DNA from: Pseudofabraea citricarpa
Taxonomy: Eukaryota; Ascomycota; Leotiomycetes; Helotiales; Dermateaceae
Reading direction: 5' to 3'
Assembly: GCA_029641185.1 (NCBI GenBank)
Contig: JAPWGK010000020.1
Span: 682,001-746,000, forward strand
DNA length: 64,000 bases
The position numbers and the translations under genes were made by a program. The notes below the pieces were generated by a model that saw only the letters and a program-made list of their open reading frames with translations, did no database searches and was not told the origin of the DNA. Of this stretch, positions 9,625 through 20,848 are shown piece by piece. Numbering within the stretch: position 1 is the first letter of the stretch; each line of letters begins with the position of its first letter.

Positions 9625-11773
9625 TCAATACCTTCTTTGAATCTCACTCCCATCCACGAATTCCCATACAACCACGTCGCCTTTTCTTCTGTCGTCGTCG
9701 TGCCAGTGGCTGTTGAAGGTCCTCCATCTTTCCTTGACCAGAAACCCCGGTACCTTCTCTTCATACCACTCTTTCAATACTGCCTCTACCCCTTGAAACC
9801 CAACAATGTATCGTGGCCAAGGTTTGTCCTTTCCTCCCACCTCTCCACTCAAGAATTTCTTAGGGTCGTCATAAAACCTATCTGCCTCATCGCGGTAATT
9901 CTCTCGCTCGAGCGTGCGGGCCGGGATGGAAAGGGGCGGTTCGCAGCCGAGAGCCCACGCTTTCAAGCCGGGGTACACAAGCATCGAGCGCCAGGGCGTC
10001 GAATGGCACGGCATCAAAAACCCCACAAACGTCTCGTCGTCCGTGTAGTCGCTTATCTCCCAATCTTCCAGAGGTTCCACTCCAGGGATGGTGATGTTTG
10101 CCGAAAGGAGATTTCCCCGGACGTCGAGCGCGAGGCTTTCGTACTCGTTCCTGAGGAAGCCGAGGACCGACAGGACGCCAGACTGATGAACCTGGGTTGT
10201 GTAGTAGGCCATGCCGACATTAACTAGTAGGATTATGGCCTTCAGATAGCCTCGTCGGCCTACGACGGACGTCGTTATGATCGGAGTCGAGGGGAACGGT
10301 TCCGGAAACTTAGCAATCGACTCGGTAGTGGTGAAGAACTCGGTTACCGTCGGTGCCAGGAGGATATGCAGGATCGGCAACAGTGGATAGATGAAGCGTA
10401 CTTCTTTGTGCGCTATAAGCGACAAGACTGCTATGGTGCTAGCCACAGTCGCAGTGAGGATGAATATGACATTCTGTGTTTTGGTGGATTGAGCAGGAGT
10501 CTTAAGAAACGGTGCGGCAAGGAGAAAGGGAAGATAGGTTGTTAACAGCAGAGGAAGTCCTTGACTAATATAGTAATGGAAAGGCATGGATCCATAGAAC
10601 ACTGCAAGATCCTGTTGGATGTTGAAGGTCAGCCATTGGTAAGGCGGGAACGTCCATTCTTTGAAGTACAAACGGTCTGACACCCCTGAGAGGAGAAGAA
10701 CGAGTGTACCGCAAAGAACGGCTTCTCGCAGAATGATGGGATAATCTTTGGGCTGGATGCGACTTGGTCCTTGGAGAAAGGGACGGAAGACGGTCAGCGG
10801 AATGATTGAGAACCACACGAATAAGTTGGTCGGGCGAAGAATACAAGCCAGGGCAGCAGCCAGCAAAGATACACGAAGGCTTGATAAATCAGCATTTCCT
10901 CCGCAAAATCCAATAGTATCAAACTTACCCATTGACTGCGGCTGAACTGTGAAAGATCCCATCGTCCTGTTTGGGAGGAGTGGGTTTCCCACGCGACTTG
11001 TCCTGCTCGTCACCACCTGCCATTTTCCAGGGCCAGAAATTGAGTGCCGCAATGGTCAAGGTTGTCTCCAGACAGTTGGAGAAGGTTCTGGTGGAGCAGA
11101 ACCACTGCCAGGGGCTGAAGAGCGACATCATAAGCTACCACGCACAATCAGTGGCTGTCTTTGGTGTGGGGAAGCGAGAAAGATCGGATTCTGGTAGTGA
11201 CATACCGCTGTCCATGCAATACTACTTCCCGTCCCGTGCATCTTCTCAGCCAGTCGCCATGTGTAGTAATCCGCCAGGGCTGCGAATATGCTCTGGAGGG
11301 CATTTGGGAGGACGGCGAGGAGGATGGCTTGGAACTGTGGGAAGAAAGAGAGAGAATCCATGAGTTTGGTTGAGCCATAGTAGAACGCTGCGAAGATGGC
11401 GGGATGTAGCGAAGAGCGCAGCTGCTTGTGCCATTCCTACATCGTTGTTAGAAGTGAGTCGTGTACGGGCATGGAGAAGAGAGTGACTTGCCCACGTGAT
11501 CCAGGCACCGCTCTCGATCCCAAAAGCCATCTGCCAAGCTGGCTCTTGCGATTGGAAGTACTCATCTGGCTGGAAGAATGTGCCTATGCAGAGCGCATTG
11601 ACGAAGCGGAAGACTAGGAGTAGCTTCAGGATATCGCGTGCAAAGTACTCGTTGACCAGTGGGTGAAGGTCATTCTCGTCCAATTCTTCGGGGGGTCCTT
11701 GTCCTTGCAATGCTTCCCGCGGTGGTGGTCGTTGTGTCTTTTCACTCATTGTGAGAGGTGATTCTTCCGGCAT
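9625..11773 (-). CDS. GPI10: GPI mannosyltransferase 3 (alpha-1,2, GT22)
   Basis: Four exons (11492-11773, 11206-11436, 10929-11134, 9625-10879) give about 657 residues. Gpi10/PIG-B is an ER multi-span enzyme that adds the third mannose, from dolichol-phosphate-mannose, to the GPI-anchor precursor. Supporting features are the luminal GT22 signature [13 protein letters not shown] at about residues 68-80, the conserved [18 protein letters not shown] spanning the first splice junction, and [12 protein letters not shown] in the last exon, with many hydrophobic helices between. The first intron uses a GC-AG boundary (GCAAGT donor); no GT donor restores the conserved motif, so this is real rather than a reading error. 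It is tail-to-tail with the MFS gene, so the 3' UTRs probably overlap. Gpi10 is essential in yeast. Confidence 0.93.
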
Positions 11774-12289
11774 GCAAAAAGAGCGGACAGGATACCAGTA
11801 TCCTAGACTATTGTTGGCCGCAAGAGCATTACCAGAAGATGTCTACGTGTTGGCTTTCAATACCTTAGCTACCGTATCATGCCTGCCTCCTGAGGCACAG
11901 ACTGAGAACAGGCGAGTCAAGGCTGGAATCCTAATGGAAGTTTTGGCTATCAAAATTTTCCAACTGAATTACGATCAACGGGCATAGTAGGTTCCGTGTA
12001 TTAATGCCTCATAAATAGATGAAGCTCTTTCTTTACAGGACCAGTGGTTTGTGGCGGATAGCCTTCCCATTGGGCGTGCGTTTGCATGTGCGACAAACAA
12101 AACCATGAGTGCACGTGACGCTTGTGGTTCGATGTTGCCGTCATGGATGGAGTGGTGAGCGGATCGAGGCGAAATACCCCGAATGATCTTTCGATCGGCC
12201 AAGCAATGCAGCTGATTTCCCTCAGAGTGGTTGACTCACCACGCAGGAGGTGACTCTGTCATTTATCATTTAATTTGGCAATGGGGAAA

Positions 12290-12325
12290 TGCAGCAGCAG
12301 TACTGTAGCAGCAGCAGCAGCCACA
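12290..12325. repeat. interrupted (CAG)n microsatellite
   Basis: Two blocks of CAG repeats (three or four units each) are separated by TACTGTAG. They lie in intergenic DNA and do not fall in an ORF with other coding character. Confidence 0.7.
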
Positions 12326-13364
12326 CACAGTGCCACGTCCCTTGGGCTTGGTTGGGGATGCTGCAAGGCCACTCACTATTTACTGCTGCCACTGACCAGA
12401 CTCATCAAGCATCACATCACACTGCTCATGTTGCTCTCGCATCAAGGTGAGAAAATGGGCATAAGGTGAAGGAGGTGGTCCTAGTAATGCTGGCCTCGCC
12501 ATCGTGCCGCCATGTGATGTGATCTTGCTCAGCGACGGGGTGGCTCTAGCGGATGGCGCCTTTGAGCATGAAATCCATCGTCAGATGAACCTGGTGAACC
12601 GTGAAGGCCAGCTTCCATAAGCGAACGACAGGCGCTGTAAGACTGTTTGAAAGACGCTGTGAAAGCGCTGAGTCGAGACCCTAAAGTAGCACCAGATCTG
12701 CGCTTCTAGGCAACGCAGTGCAGTGTTCAGTGCTTGGATAGCCGTGGGTGCTCTTCAGTGGCTCTGTGCTTGTTGGATGCTGTGCTGTGCTGAGTTCTGC
12801 TGCGCTGCCCACGGACGGGGAGCCATTCCTTATCGTCTATCGACCACGCTAGCGCCGGCATCGCTCTCGACAGTACGTCGCGAGTCATCCGTCCTCTCTT
12901 CTGCCTCCATCTCCTAGATCACCCCAAAACCACCCCCCAAAACAACCATCCACTCAACCTCCTCCCAGACATCGTACTCCTTCTTCTCACCCCCCAAACT
13001 CTTACTGCGACCAAGAGAAACCGCCGAATCATTAAGTTGAACTTGGCCGTGGAAACTCGCTCACTCGTTACCTACCTACCATATCCACATTCACGCCCAA
13101 ACCCGCCAACCACACGCTACAGCCTCGTTCGACGTCCCCGAGATCCTCGCCGCATACATCCTGTACCCTTCCGATTCGTCTTTCGCTGCAGTCGCCAACC
13201 TGTCTCTGCATTAGGCATCTCAGTCGGTAACGTGGTGAGGCTTTCCGAGAACTGCCTGGACCCGTCCTTTCAAGCTTGAGCTCTCTCGCTTCATTCTCCT
13301 ACCATATTGTATCATCGCCCCTCGACCACCCGCCGTCCTCCTCCCATACCTCTGCATCGTGTAC

Positions 13365-13412
13365 ATGCAGAACTCCTTGACCTCGACCTTATATCCTCAT
13401 CTCACTTGGTAG
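13365..13412 (+). promoter_or_regulatory. possible uORF in the ATG1 leader
   Basis: A 15-codon ORF (ATG CAG AAC ... TGG TAG) ends 58 bases before the ATG1 start codon, in sequence that looks like an mRNA leader. If it is in the transcript, it would lower or condition translation of Atg1. The transcript start is not known, so this is tentative. Confidence 0.3.
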
Positions 13413-13470
13413 TCTGGAGGAAACACAAAAGGGCGGTCAAAGAACCTATCGGTTAGGCAGCACCGCGACT

Positions 13471-16460
13471 ATGGCGGCTCAACCGCCCCCGTCCTCGTCG
13501 TCCTCCCGGCGTTCGAGGACGGGTGATAGAGCAGTCGGTTCCTTCACGATTGAGGATGAGATAGGAAAGGGGAGCTTTGCTACTGTGTACAGAGGTAGAC
13601 ACAAGGTACGCTTTGTCTGCATCTTGAAGACTGCTTTATTCTACCCCCCTTGTAGCCCTTGATAGAATCTCGATATACTGGATATAGAGCAGACAACGAT
13701 AAGACTGCTATAAGCAATAGATATGCTAACTTTCCACTCTGTAGCCTTCCGGGGCCCTTGTCGCAGTCAAGTCCGTCAACCTCGCGAAACTCAACAAGAA
13801 ACTCAAAGACAACCTCTATTGCGAAATCGAGATCCTCAAAGGCCTTCAGCATCCTCATATCGTTGCGCTTATCGATTGCAAAGAATCGTCGACACACATT
13901 CATTTAGTGATGGAATACTGCGAGTTGGGTGATCTATCTTACTTTATCAGGAAGAGAGATAAGCTGGGCGATAACCCAGCACTCCGAGATATGGTCAGGA
14001 AGTACCCAAATCCAGCCATCGGTGGCTTGAATGAGGTTATTGTTAGACATTTTTTGAAGCAACTTGCCAGTGCAATGGAGTTTATGCGGAAGAAGAACTA
14101 CATACATCGAGATGTCAAGCCCCAGAATTTACTTATACTCCCTTCGCCCCAGTATTTGTCAAGGCACAAGGACTTGCCACTGGTAATGAGCGCTAGCCAG
14201 AATTCAACGGTCCCTATGGTTGGTCTCAATACTCTACCAATGTTGAAGATTGCAGACTTTGGTTTCGCTCGCTCGCTCCCATCGACATCCTTAGCAGAAA
14301 CTCTGTGTGGTTCCCCTCTGTACATGGCACCAGAAATACTACGTTACGAAAAGTACGATGCCAAGGCAGATCTCTGGTCTATAGGCACCGTCCTTTTTGA
14401 GATGGTCTGTGGGAGACCACCATTCAGAGCTTCAAATCATGTCGAGTTACTTCGGAAAATTGAGCACAGTGATGACAACTTCAAGTTCCTAAAGGATGTT
14501 GTAATCTCCGCAGATATGCAGGATCTTATCAGGGGATTACTCAAGCGACAGCCAGTCGAACGTTTACCATTTGAACAGTTCTTCAAGCATCCGATAGTGG
14601 TAGATAAAATCCCTGGATTGGTTGGAGATGACATTCCAGAGGTTCGCCAACCATCCAAATCCCTCGAAGATACGCCACTTGGACGACAGCCATCTGTTAA
14701 GAGAGATCGTAGGGAACAATCAGCCAGTGAACGAGATACGAGACCAACTGAAGCACCAGCCTATTCGCAATCCCCTCGGGATCGGCCCATCCCTTCGTCC
14801 CCAAGATTACCAACGATACGACAAGCATCAGGTGATACACCACGAACTCGACCAGAATCTAGAGAACAGGCACGTCCACCTATAGTTTCTGCGGCCACTG
14901 CTCCCATGGCCCCTGCTCGCCCTAGCCGCCCGAACACAGACCGGGCACCAGTTCAGAAACACTCTCGCGAAAGCATCAAAGAGGGAACGCCTGCCAAATT
15001 AGTTGAGGATCCCGAGCAAGACGTACGTGACGCTCGAGATTATGTGCTTATTGAGAAACGCTCTATTGAGGTGAACGCCCTAGCTGATCACATGGCAAAT
15101 ATGAAGCCACCATTGTCTCCTAGGACCGGGCAGGTTGCTAGAAGAGCCACGACTCAGGGAACCCCATCTTCTGTGACAGGCGCAGTGCCATCTTCGCCTT
15201 CGCGTGCTGTTCAGATCGCCAAGGGTAGACAACGAACCGATGTAACAGTACCACAGCGTCAGAACTCGTACGGGAGATCGTTCGGAAGTCCTTCTGCGGC
15301 TTCTGCAATCAGCAAGGCTATCAACAAGGCGAGTTATAGAGTGTGGGGATATGTTGTCAGTCCGAGCCTGATAGGAGGCAAAGAATCCCCGCCTCAGTTA
15401 TACAGCCCCTTTCCCGTGTATCCTATATCACGACAAGTTGGAGATGGTCGAAGTCTTCCTCCGATAGACGAAGATTCCAAGGCAGTCACGATCATTGAAG
15501 AATCTGCTACTCGAAGCGACGTCGTCTATGGATTTGCCGAAGTCAAGTATAAACAATTAATCCCCTTGACCCCCTCAATGGACCATGGTCTTGGTGGCGA
15601 CAAAACGGGCGATCCGGTAGATGACGAGGGCCTTACAACTGATGCCATTGTTGCACTTTCCGAGGAAGCACTTGTACTCTATGTCAAGGCTTTATCCCTC
15701 CTCGCAAAGTGTATTGATATCGCTAGTGCCTGGTGGATGCTGAAGAACCGGGCTGATACCAGCAGCGGACAGTCAAAAGCAGATTTTGCTGCCGTCAATA
15801 ATCGGATCAACAGTGCAGTCCAGTGGGTTCGAAACCGCTTCAATGAGGTGCTCGAAAAGGCCGAATTCGTGCGACTCAAGCTTATCCAGGCACAAAATCA
15901 GCTACCTGAAGATCACCCGGGTCATCCAAGCAACCATACAAGCGCTTCGAGACTTGCAAGTGCCTCAGCTGGTGATGTCTTCTTAAGTTCAGGTATCACG
16001 GCTGAGAAGCTGATGTATGATCGGGCTATCGAGATGAGTCGCTCCGCTGCCATCAACGAAATCGCCAACGAAGATCTACCTGGATGCGAAATATCCTATG
16101 TTACAGCTATCAGAATGCTTGAAGCTGTACTTGAGAATGATGATGAGCCAACGCCCCAACAAAAGCGGGTACCAAATTTGAAAGAAGAGAAGGACAGCAA
16201 GGCAGATGATAGTCAAGTCAATGGTATCAATCTTGACGACAGACAAGCAGTCTCAAAGGGTATGTTTTGAAACTCATTCTAATTAACCTCACTAACATAA
16301 CAAAGTGGTTTCCACAATACGTACCCGATTGCAGACTGTCAGAAAGAAGATTGACATCATTGCCAAGCATCAATCACTACCACAACCTTCGTCTCCAAGA
16401 CCGGCCAGTGTAGCTAGCGGTGGCACTACGCCAACGATTGCGAGATCTCCTCCACAATAA
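13471..16460 (+). CDS. ATG1: autophagy-initiating Ser/Thr kinase Atg1
   Basis: Three exons (13471-13605, 13745-16259, 16306-16460) give about 934 residues. Atg1 (ULK1 homologue) works with Atg13/Atg17 at the phagophore assembly site and starts autophagosome formation. The N-terminal kinase domain shows the glycine loop [11 protein letters not shown] (about 33-42), VAVK lysine (about 54), IHRDVKPQN (about 165-173), DFG (about 216), and [12 protein letters not shown] fungal-Atg1-type insertion of about 35 residues (LPSPQYLS...LNTLPML) sits between the catalytic loop and DFG. The middle is Pro/Ser/Arg-rich and probably disordered. The C-terminal helical part (from about residue 650) fits the Atg13-binding MIT-type region. 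The last intron was placed by the GTATGT donor and because it extends the helix ([20 protein letters not shown]). Length fits filamentous-fungal orthologues. Confidence 0.96.
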
Positions 16461-18835
16461 TCTTACGACTGTCACGAATTCGCGGTTGAGCGAGATATTT
16501 TCATGAGTAGTCAATCATTCCAGACTATTCATTTGCTTGCATACTACCCAATCAGCGAGGTAACATATCCGGCGTCTCTTGAATTCATCGGGTTTTTTTC
16601 ACAATGTTTATTGTCTAGAGTTTTATTCATCATTCATTGTAGTATTTCATTATTTTTCTTCTTTTCGGATCGGCGCCTCTTTTGGATGGGGATTTGAATT
16701 TGATGCACGAAGGCGACCGGAATCAATCAAGGACAGGCGTTTGGCATTATGGCGCAGATTTCTTTCTTTTATTTTTTCGGGCAGTTTGTGAATACCCTTC
16801 CCCAGTTTCTCTCAACTTGGGCCTTTTTTATGATTTTCCACTGCTTGAGCAAAGAGACTTGGGACCTGTGGGGTGGAAAGCCCACCCTAGCTAGCTGGCT
16901 GCAACAGGGAGTAGGAGACACCAATTGAGTATGTTCATGGGGTCCCACGAGGCTGGATATTTTCGGGAGCATTCGGCTGGCAAATGGGGTATGGTCATGG
17001 GTTGCGTTTCTGTCTTGTATCTTATCCCGAGGCGGATGATCCGTTCGTCGTTCATCGTCGTCCTCGACCCAAATTCATAGCCTACATAAAGCATGATCAC
17101 AGGCATGCGGAGGTTAAACTATCTTTTCTACATACGTATGGCTGCTTTGCAAAGAGATTTCTTCATCGTGAAAATGAAATGAATGATTATCTCTTGGTAT
17201 TCTTTTTGGTTTTGTTTTTTTAATAAGCGTACTCGGCTTTCTTTTCAGGTTATGTGTTTGTGATTTGTTTTGTTGTGTCTTAGGTAGGTGCCTGGTAGGC
17301 AGGCCAGGTAGGTAATGTGACATAAGCGCTCGCTTAATTTTCTTGTTTGGAGAGTTGAGAGGAGGTATTTTGCTCTTGTCTCCGAGCTATAGGTGAGAGG
17401 CTTATTTGTAAGTCAGTGCTCACTGTTACATCTACATCATTGCCTCTGCTTCTCAGTGTGTTTACTCGCTAGGTATTTTCGTGTTCTAGCTAGGCTCTTC
17501 TTCGCGTTAGAGCGCTCTGTTTGCAAACGGTAACAAACCTAGTATGTGAATAATCTAAGAGGAAAGACTTGGCTTATCTTACCCACCTAACCTTACAAAA
17601 GGAAAGACCCATCGGGTGCTATTGTCATGGTATAGAGATATAGGCATTCAAGTCGCTTCTAGGAGACGGATGATATCATACTCTCTCGTCTTGAACCTCC
17701 TCTAGTGCCCGCCCCAAGACTTTGTTTCTTACATGCAGTACGGTGCCCACTCCGCGCGTTCCCCGCTCTCCGCTTACCGTCCCTTACCTTGGCCGCGGAG
17801 CACAAATATACCCCGCTGGGCCTTTCACTTGCGGAGGGCAGTCTGACGGTTTACTGCTGGTGCTGGTACCATCTGGCGCGCCGCATACATACATACATAC
17901 ATCGTGAGGTAGTATTTCGCGGCTTACAATACGTCATGCTCTCCTGAGAAGAGTTGCCTACTAGGTAGGTATTTGGCTTACTTGTCTTCTAGCTCATACA
18001 TTATCAGACGGCCCTCTTCCTTCCTCTTGAAGCTCAGAGATATTACTTTGGTAAGGAATCACGTGTCGGGTTCGATTAGTCATCGTCGTCCTCGCATCCT
18101 AGGCCTCGGTTCCCTCAGACGACATACCATCACTCCAGGTCGGAAATGCACGCCCGGCGTAGAGTCGAGTAAATTAAGAGAACTTGTAAGTTGCATAATT
18201 TACTAGTACATCCTTCTTTTGGTGCCGTGAATAAGGATGGGTATGTTCTTCTCGTTCGTGGCTTGATCGGTATTACGTGTATTGAGTCGAGCTGCTTTAT
18301 GTTCCTATCCTTGATTGATTGGATTACAATTCTGGGTTCCAAGCAATTCTCTGTAGTCTTGTCGTTGTCAAGGATCCTTGTTTTGTTGTTCCGCGATGGA
18401 GACTCGCCCTTGGAGATTATCTGTCTCCTTTGGTATTTCTTAAAATACTTATGCATCTTCAAAGAGACGTGTTCCTCCTTCAATACTCCTGCGTCGAGTC
18501 GTTGCTTCTTCTTGTGCTTCTTTCATATCATCGATTCGCTAACCTCCTTGATCCGTGCTGTAGGGAGGCCGGGATAGGTTGTGTAAATCGATTGTCTGGG
18601 TGGTTGAAGAACAGAAGCTCCTATAGCCCATGAAAGTAGCTTGAATGCATGAGGTGTCCCTAGCATACCTTCCTGTGTGTTACAGCACTTTGCTGAATGA
18701 GGGTTTGACCTATGGTTGTTGCAGGAAGGAACGAACTATATGATCGACAATAGTCCAACGACCTTACAGTTTCCCCATCTTACAACAACAAAACAACATC
18801 ATCCAGCCATAAACTACAACAAATAGCTATACAAT
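16461..18835. other. intergenic, ATG1 3' region and gene-free DNA
   Basis: 2.4 kb without a supported gene. The first few hundred bases are T-rich and fit the ATG1 3' UTR and terminator. A (CATA)n microsatellite of about five units lies at 17884-17902, and repeated GGTAGGT-type motifs near 17283-17315 and 17963. Open frames here are short and not protein-like. Confidence 0.5.
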
Positions 18836-19411
18836 ATGTCTTCGAGTTCCGAGACGCAGATCATCACCTCAAGCAGAACATGCATATTCACGGATAAGCT
18901 TGTGCCAGATATTCGCTTCATAATCTACAATATGCTCATCGCAGAAGCGCACGAGATCGAGTTCTGTACGTGGTCGCAATACGTCAGCAATCCAGGAATC
19001 CTCGGTCCCTTATCAGAGGCCTGTCGGAAGACCAGGCGAGAGATAGAAGAGTGGTACAGGACGAAGTCTAGAGCCGGGCTAGAAAGGAGCAAGACCTTTG
19101 GCATCTTCAACCCTCGGACCACGATCTTCTGGAGAAGGATGTTCCCCTTCAATTTTGCCGATGTCGAATATCCCGTGCCGCCCGACGCGTGGCAGACGTT
19201 TCCGGTTGATCAATCTACCATGGCTCCCTTTGCTCGCCGCAGAGATATACGTACCGTGCCGAACGAGTCGCATTTGTCATCGACGGATCCAAGAGAACTT
19301 GTTCTTATACATGCTAGGCATTATTGGCATTGGAGATTGTTAAAGAAGGGTTATCGGCCCACGTTTACAGATGCCTTGAATTGGACTTATACAGACCCAA
19401 ATTCCGAGTGA
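18836..19411 (+). CDS. F-box/2EXR-like protein, tandem paralogue A
   Basis: An intronless frame of 191 residues starts at an ATG after an A-rich leader. Its motif DKLVPDIRFIIYNMLIAE resembles the LPxELRxxIY start of fungal F-box/2EXR-like proteins. It is clearly related to the next gene: GPLSEACRKTRREIEEW matches GGLHNACKQTRSEILTW there, and FGIFNPRTTIF matches FGIINPATTTF. Compared with that neighbour it lacks about 130 N-terminal residues and diverges at the C-terminus, so it may be a shortened copy. The precise family and function are unknown; such proteins are numerous in filamentous fungi and some may act as SCF adaptors. No splice is needed. Confidence 0.7.
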   Translation: MSSSSETQIITSSRTCIFTDKLVPDIRFIIYNMLIAEAHEIEFCTWSQYVSNPGILGPLSEACRKTRREIEEWYRTKSRAGLERSKTFGIFNPRTTIFWRRMFPFNFADVEYPVPPDAWQTFPVDQSTMAPFARRRDIRTVPNESHLSSTDPRELVLIHARHYWHWRLLKKGYRPTFTDALNWTYTDPNSE

Positions 19412-19840
19412 GGGTTTCAGGAGCTCTGGATATCGGCTTGATTATACTCAGCCAGACACGATGTACTTCACTAATAACGGAAGGCGATAATAGGATACCA
19501 AAGCCTTCATGTATTTGTTCAAAATAGATTGAGGGTAATATTGGGTAAGCGGATGGACACTGGAGTCTTGGCGGATCGGAAGCACAGAGGAATGTATTTT
19601 CATGGAGATCTTTAGGTTTGAGCAGGCTTACACATTAAATTCCAACGCCTTTCACACAAAGCTTATCTGAACATCTGTTGCATGTCGTGCGTGTGGGGAG
19701 TCTGGTGGGGTTAGATATCTGGAACTATCTTACCACCTTGGTGAGTAGACGAGAAGACTAAAGGGGGCTTACCCGGGTTAGTTTTATACTAGGTATTTAC
19801 TAGATATTTCCCCACAGAAATTCTGTTCCTGAACTAAAAT
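19412..19840. other. spacer between tandem paralogues
   Basis: This 0.43-kb spacer separates two related F-box-like genes in the same orientation. It should hold the first gene's terminator and the second gene's promoter. No specific element was recognised. Confidence 0.5.
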
Positions 19841-20848
19841 TTGTATGTTACAGATCACCCACTGGTTCATCCAAAAACACAGGCGAATAAATATACGACA
19901 GACAATATCGCTTCAATCATGAGCCTTCAAACTGGGGCTTTCAGAAGAAATATCTCGCTCGGCTACTTTCTTGAATTAACGCTCTACTCAACGCAAGGCT
20001 GGATCGATAACCTCAGACACATCGAAAACGAGGTTTTCTGGCCACCGGGCGACCGTAATTGTTTCGCTTTCATAGTAGAGTCGCACAAAGAGGATGAGGT
20101 ACTAGGGACCAAAATACATGCAGATACGCCCGACTCCTTGTCTTCAATATGGGCCAAAGATTCCCAGTCTGACTTTCCCGAAGCGACATTTTTCCGGCAG
20201 TCAACCCTTCTGTCAATTGCTGAAAACCCAAGACCCAAACTACCACCAGCAGACTCTCCATTCCTCACGCGCCTCCCTGTCGAGGTTCGAGAGCTGATAT
20301 ATGATTTGCTCATCAACTCAGAACACACCATCACGCTCCCAACCCGGCATCCAAGCATCCTCGGCGGTCTGCACAACGCGTGCAAACAGACACGGAGCGA
20401 GATCTTGACGTGGTCCAGGCTGCGGGGGAACACGCGCGACCTGATATCGAGCAGGGAATTCGGCATCATCAACCCCGCCACAACGACGTTCCTCAACCGG
20501 CTGTACGTATTCAGGAAACACGGATACACGTTTGGGTGGGTGGGCCGGCCGCTCTTAGCCGGCACGTACCACTTGCAGTCGTCCAAGGACCACCACGAGT
20601 TCGAGTGGCTCGAGCGCGAGTTTAGGAAGTACAAGAAAGCGCTCGCCGGGATAACAGGCGCCTGGAGGTCGTACCGCGCCCTCACGAGACCGCTCGACAT
20701 GTTTTGGTCTGCGCAAGAGCAGACCGGCATCCCCATCAAGGGTTTCAAGATCTACAAGCTAGATGAGGAGTGCCATTTTGAAACCGAGGTCTCTGTGCAT
20801 GATAACGGTGAGGATCTGAAGCTTGTCATAAATGGCTCTCTTGTATGA
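19841..20848 (+). CDS. F-box/2EXR-like protein, tandem paralogue B
   Basis: An intronless frame of 335 residues. An in-frame ATG about 26 codons downstream (MSLQTGAF) is an alternative start. The N-terminal 140 residues are specific to this copy. Then comes FLTRLPVEVRELIYDLLIN, a good match to the helix that opens fungal F-box/2EXR-like domains, followed by the blocks shared with the upstream paralogue (NACKQTRSEI, EFGIINPATTTF). The C-terminal part is charged and helical. GC content rises sharply over about 20330-20750 compared with the flanks. Function is unknown; regulation is not visible. The coding call is supported by the paralogy, because conserved protein blocks survive in both genes. 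Confidence 0.75.
   Translation: MYVTDHPLVHPKTQANKYTTDNIASIMSLQTGAFRRNISLGYFLELTLYSTQGWIDNLRHIENEVFWPPGDRNCFAFIVESHKEDEVLGTKIHADTPDSLSSIWAKDSQSDFPEATFFRQSTLLSIAENPRPKLPPADSPFLTRLPVEVRELIYDLLINSEHTITLPTRHPSILGGLHNACKQTRSEILTWSRLRGNTRDLISSREFGIINPATTTFLNRLYVFRKHGYTFGWVGRPLLAGTYHLQSSKDHHEFEWLEREFRKYKKALAGITGAWRSYRALTRPLDMFWSAQEQTGIPIKGFKIYKLDEECHFETEVSVHDNGEDLKLVINGSLV

Larger units (their letters stand above)
11774..13470. other. divergent promoter region of GPI10 and ATG1
   Basis: No coding region is supported. The ATG1-proximal part (about 12900-13470) is C- and pyrimidine-rich like a fungal 5' leader. A CAG-rich repeat lies at 12290-12325. A possible short upstream ORF is listed separately. 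Confidence 0.5.

Noticed and set aside
9610..10227. 205-codon plus-strand frame
   Set aside because: Antisense to the last exon of GPI10, which has clear family motifs.
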